Source of the DNA: Mugil cephalus
Lineage: Eukaryota; Chordata; Actinopteri; Mugiliformes; Mugilidae
NCBI RefSeq assembly: GCF_022458985.1
Contig: NC_061776.1
Coordinates: 9,814,591 to 9,878,590, forward strand
Length of the DNA stretch: 64,000 bases
Reading direction: 5' to 3'
Below the pieces are notes generated by a model. It saw only the letters and a list, made by a program, of their open reading frames with translations. It searched no databases and was not told where the DNA came from. Made by a program: the position numbers and the translations under genes. This document shows, in pieces, positions 62,024 through 64,000 of this stretch (positions are counted from its first letter, which is position 1; every line of letters begins with the position of its first letter).

Positions 62024-62813
62024 ATGTCAGTGAACTGCCAAGCAGGTAAGTTTATATAGCGTATTTTGGCTGTGCCAGCAAAGCAGTTTATGACCCGGGT
62101 CGACTGTTTTTTCTTCTCTTTCAGCAGCATCACTTTTCATTATGAACTTTCGGGGGGGAAAAGAAAAGTTAAAAGTGACTAAGTTTTTTGTTGTAGCTAG
62201 AGTTTTGTAAATGTCTTACTCCGTCTTGGTATTTTGAATACTGTTTTGTTTTTTTGTTTTTTTTGTTTTTCGTGTGAAAACGTATGTAACGTTTACGTAT
62301 GTTGACAGATAACGTCGTTTCACAGATGTGATCTTAGTAACGTCAGTTCTGCTAGCTAACAGCAAACAACGTTTAAATAGATGTAACGGGGTACAAATGC
62401 TTGATAAAATGTATGAATTCTGAGGGAATATTTAGACTACCTCTTATAGACTTACATGGCTGTAAAATGAGATGAAAACGACCGTACACTATGATTAATG
62501 CCTACTGTAAATTCAGCAGTTAGTTTCAAGTAAAAGAAGTTGAAGTGGTTGTTCGTTTTTATTAAGATTTCAATATATTACTTTGAGAGTAATGATATAA
62601 TCTTCACAAATTCCCTAGGTTTGTGGTTTTCACTTTTTATATGTTTATTTATTTCAGTTGGTTTATTGCCTGCTCTGTGTGCCCCTTAGGGACAAATAAA
62701 GTTTTTCTGAATCTGAGAACAAAGACCCATCTGCACCCACCCAATTTTCAACCACCGTTCCTTGTCTTTCAGTCATCCAGGTACCAGGGCAGCGTGGTGC
62801 GTTCAGGGGCTAG
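62024..62813 (+). other. arhgap29: Spliced upstream ORF of 20 codons
   Basis: ATG at 62024 reads MSVNCQA to the donor at 62046. It continues after the acceptor ending at 62772 as VIQVPGQRGAFRG, then stops (TAG 62811-62813), 52 nt before the main ATG at 62866. An in-frame stop (TAA 62836-62838) also precedes the main ATG, so the main protein cannot start at 62024 with this splice. The uORF could limit translation. Confidence 0.5.
62676..62712 (+). repeat. Retroposon 3'-tail fragment
   Basis: GTGTGCCCCTTAGGGACAAA followed by TAAAGTTTTTCTGAATCTG is the plus-strand form of the fish LINE/SINE tail seen inverted at 44.76 and 56.83 kb. It places an AATAAA inside the first intron of the RhoGAP gene, 90 bp before exon 2. 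Confidence 0.55.
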
Positions 62814-62865
62814 CTGGCCTGCTGTACCCCCTTTTTAAAGGGCAGCAGCTGCACTGACTGCTGGG

Positions 62866-64000
62866 ATGCTGAGGAAGAGCAGCAGCAGCAGCGGTGGCGG
62901 CGGCGGCGGCACAAAGCACACGCAGGGACTTCCACGACAGTTCTCCACGACCCACGCGGAATCTCTGTCGCCCGGATCGGCCAAGACCCTGGATATGGGT
63001 CGCAGCTCCAAGAACCCCAACCCCCTGAGCAGCATGGGGCTCACGTCCCGCCTGATGGGGGCCCCGGGAGTGGACCCCGAGTACGTGATGCAGCTGGTGA
63101 ACGACGTGCGGAGCTTTGCCGAGGTGCTTATCAACCTCAAGGATGCGTTCCAGTTTAAAGGTGAGTTCAGGAAGGGCTGGAATGCGGTGGTTTTGTGCAT
63201 GGGGCTGTGGAGGTCAGGGAACCGTAAAATGACAGCTGAAGAAAGAAACTGCACCCTTGGCTACTCTCGCTGCATACCTTGCTGTTAATACAGCATGCTA
63301 AGTATTTATGATATCTTGCTGTGTCCAAGGCTTTAGCAGTGTCCTGATAATATGTATTAAATTATCAGTCGACCTGATAATGGCTGAGAATGTGTTGCAT
63401 TCAGGTGATGTTTGAGAGAGCAATCTCCACAGCATGATAAGAAAGACTTTCCTATTGAGTAAGTACTTTATTTAAAATCAAACAGCAGCTGCGAGGAATG
63501 CTTGTCTAAAGAGGCATTTCTCCATGGAGAACATATTTCTATCTCCAAAATAATGGATTTCTCCTTGAGTAAGCGCTGACCCTTTGTCTGAAGCTGAGAT
63601 GCCTGCTCTTTGAACTGAGACACTAAAACCTAATGTTTACCAGATATATGTTTATAGATAGCTGAATTTCTCTGAGAGCAAACTCCACTGTGGATGTACG
63701 AGTATTGACAAGATGTTGTCTTCGTTTGGCCGGTCACAAATGCCAATGCGTCAACAAATCTTTAACAACGCTATAGTGAACATTTCTTCTCTTTTAATTG
63801 CTGCCGTCACACGCCAAACCATTTCCTTTCTCTTCTTCGATGCATACTGTTTCAAAAACCTCAAAGGGTAGTTCCGTATAGAACCAGAAAGGGCTTTGAA
63901 TAGAAGTTTTTTTTTTTTTTTTTTTTTTTTTGGTGCGATGTTACTGCTTGGTAGCCACAGCCCAAAGTTTGCTATCATTGCAGACTGCCAGACCCACCTG
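62866..64000 (+). CDS. arhgap29: ARHGAP29-type Rho GTPase-activating protein, N-terminus (partial)
   Basis: The first coding exon is 62866-63160, with a consensus donor. The next exon starts at 63984 after CATTGCAG and runs off the window; together they give about 104 residues. It begins MLRKSSSSS with a poly-Gly stretch, then a Ser/Pro-rich low-complexity region. The recognisable part is VDPEYVMQLVNDVRSFAEVL followed by INLKDAFQFK and DCQTHL. Human ARHGAP29 reads FDPDYIKELVNDIRKFSHML then LYLKEAIFSDC at the same point, so the family is clear. The related GMIP and ARHGAP45 fit less well. The family has an F-BAR-like region, a C1 domain and a RhoGAP domain acting mainly on RhoA; none of these lies inside the window. 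The start is supported by an in-frame stop just upstream. Confidence 0.72.

Noticed and set aside
62024-63160. RhoGAP protein starting at 62024
   Set aside because: After the natural splice the frame meets TAG at 62811, and the frame of 62866 is closed upstream by TAA at 62836.

Overview
This is vertebrate nuclear DNA. The intron-rich genes, Tc1/mariner, hAT and piggyBac-type relics, abundant dinucleotide arrays and protein sequences point to a ray-finned fish, probably a teleost. There are no operons, ribosome binding sites, tRNA or rRNA genes or CRISPR arrays that I can support. Seven protein-coding genes can be read with splice sites. From left to right they are: the signal-peptide exon of a ptprm-like receptor tyrosine phosphatase (minus strand; the rest of the gene lies beyond base 1), single-exon lrrc30 (minus), rheb (plus, 8 coding exons, 184 aa), a small secreted Ly6/uPAR three-finger protein (minus, 92 aa), the lens crystallin crygn (plus, 4 exons, 183 aa), the activin type II receptor acvr2b (plus, 11 exons, 514 aa), and the start of an ARHGAP29-type RhoGAP (plus, runs off the right edge).

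Layout. 1-8598 is intron 1 of the ptprm-like gene and is poor in recognisable transposons. 8.6-9.1 kb is its GC-rich first exon and promoter. 9.2-16 kb is spacer with Tc1 and hAT relics and two long GT arrays. 16.06-16.95 kb is lrrc30. 17-28.1 kb is a long spacer with Tc1-like and LINE relics. 28.1-37.05 kb is rheb with a triple-CCAAT promoter. 38.0-39.16 kb is the Ly6-like gene with a TATA promoter and a non-coding first exon. 40.7-46 kb is crygn, flanked by two separate pairs of old local duplications. 47.3-60.5 kb is acvr2b with a 3.2 kb 3' UTR. 61.8-64 kb is the ARHGAP29-like promoter, a short spliced uORF and the first coding exons.

The genes do not form one pathway. In human, as I recall the maps, PTPRM and LRRC30 are neighbours on 18p11, RHEB and CRYGN on 7q36, ACVR2B is on 3p22 and ARHGAP29 on 1p22. 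The window therefore looks like several ancestral blocks joined in the fish lineage, with old neighbour pairs kept in order and orientation. I found no convincing new multi-gene system. The most interesting items are the secreted three-finger gene between rheb and crygn, the paired non-coding duplications around crygn, three CCAAT boxes at exactly 52 bp spacing upstream of rheb, and upstream ORFs at the acvr2b and ARHGAP29-like starts.
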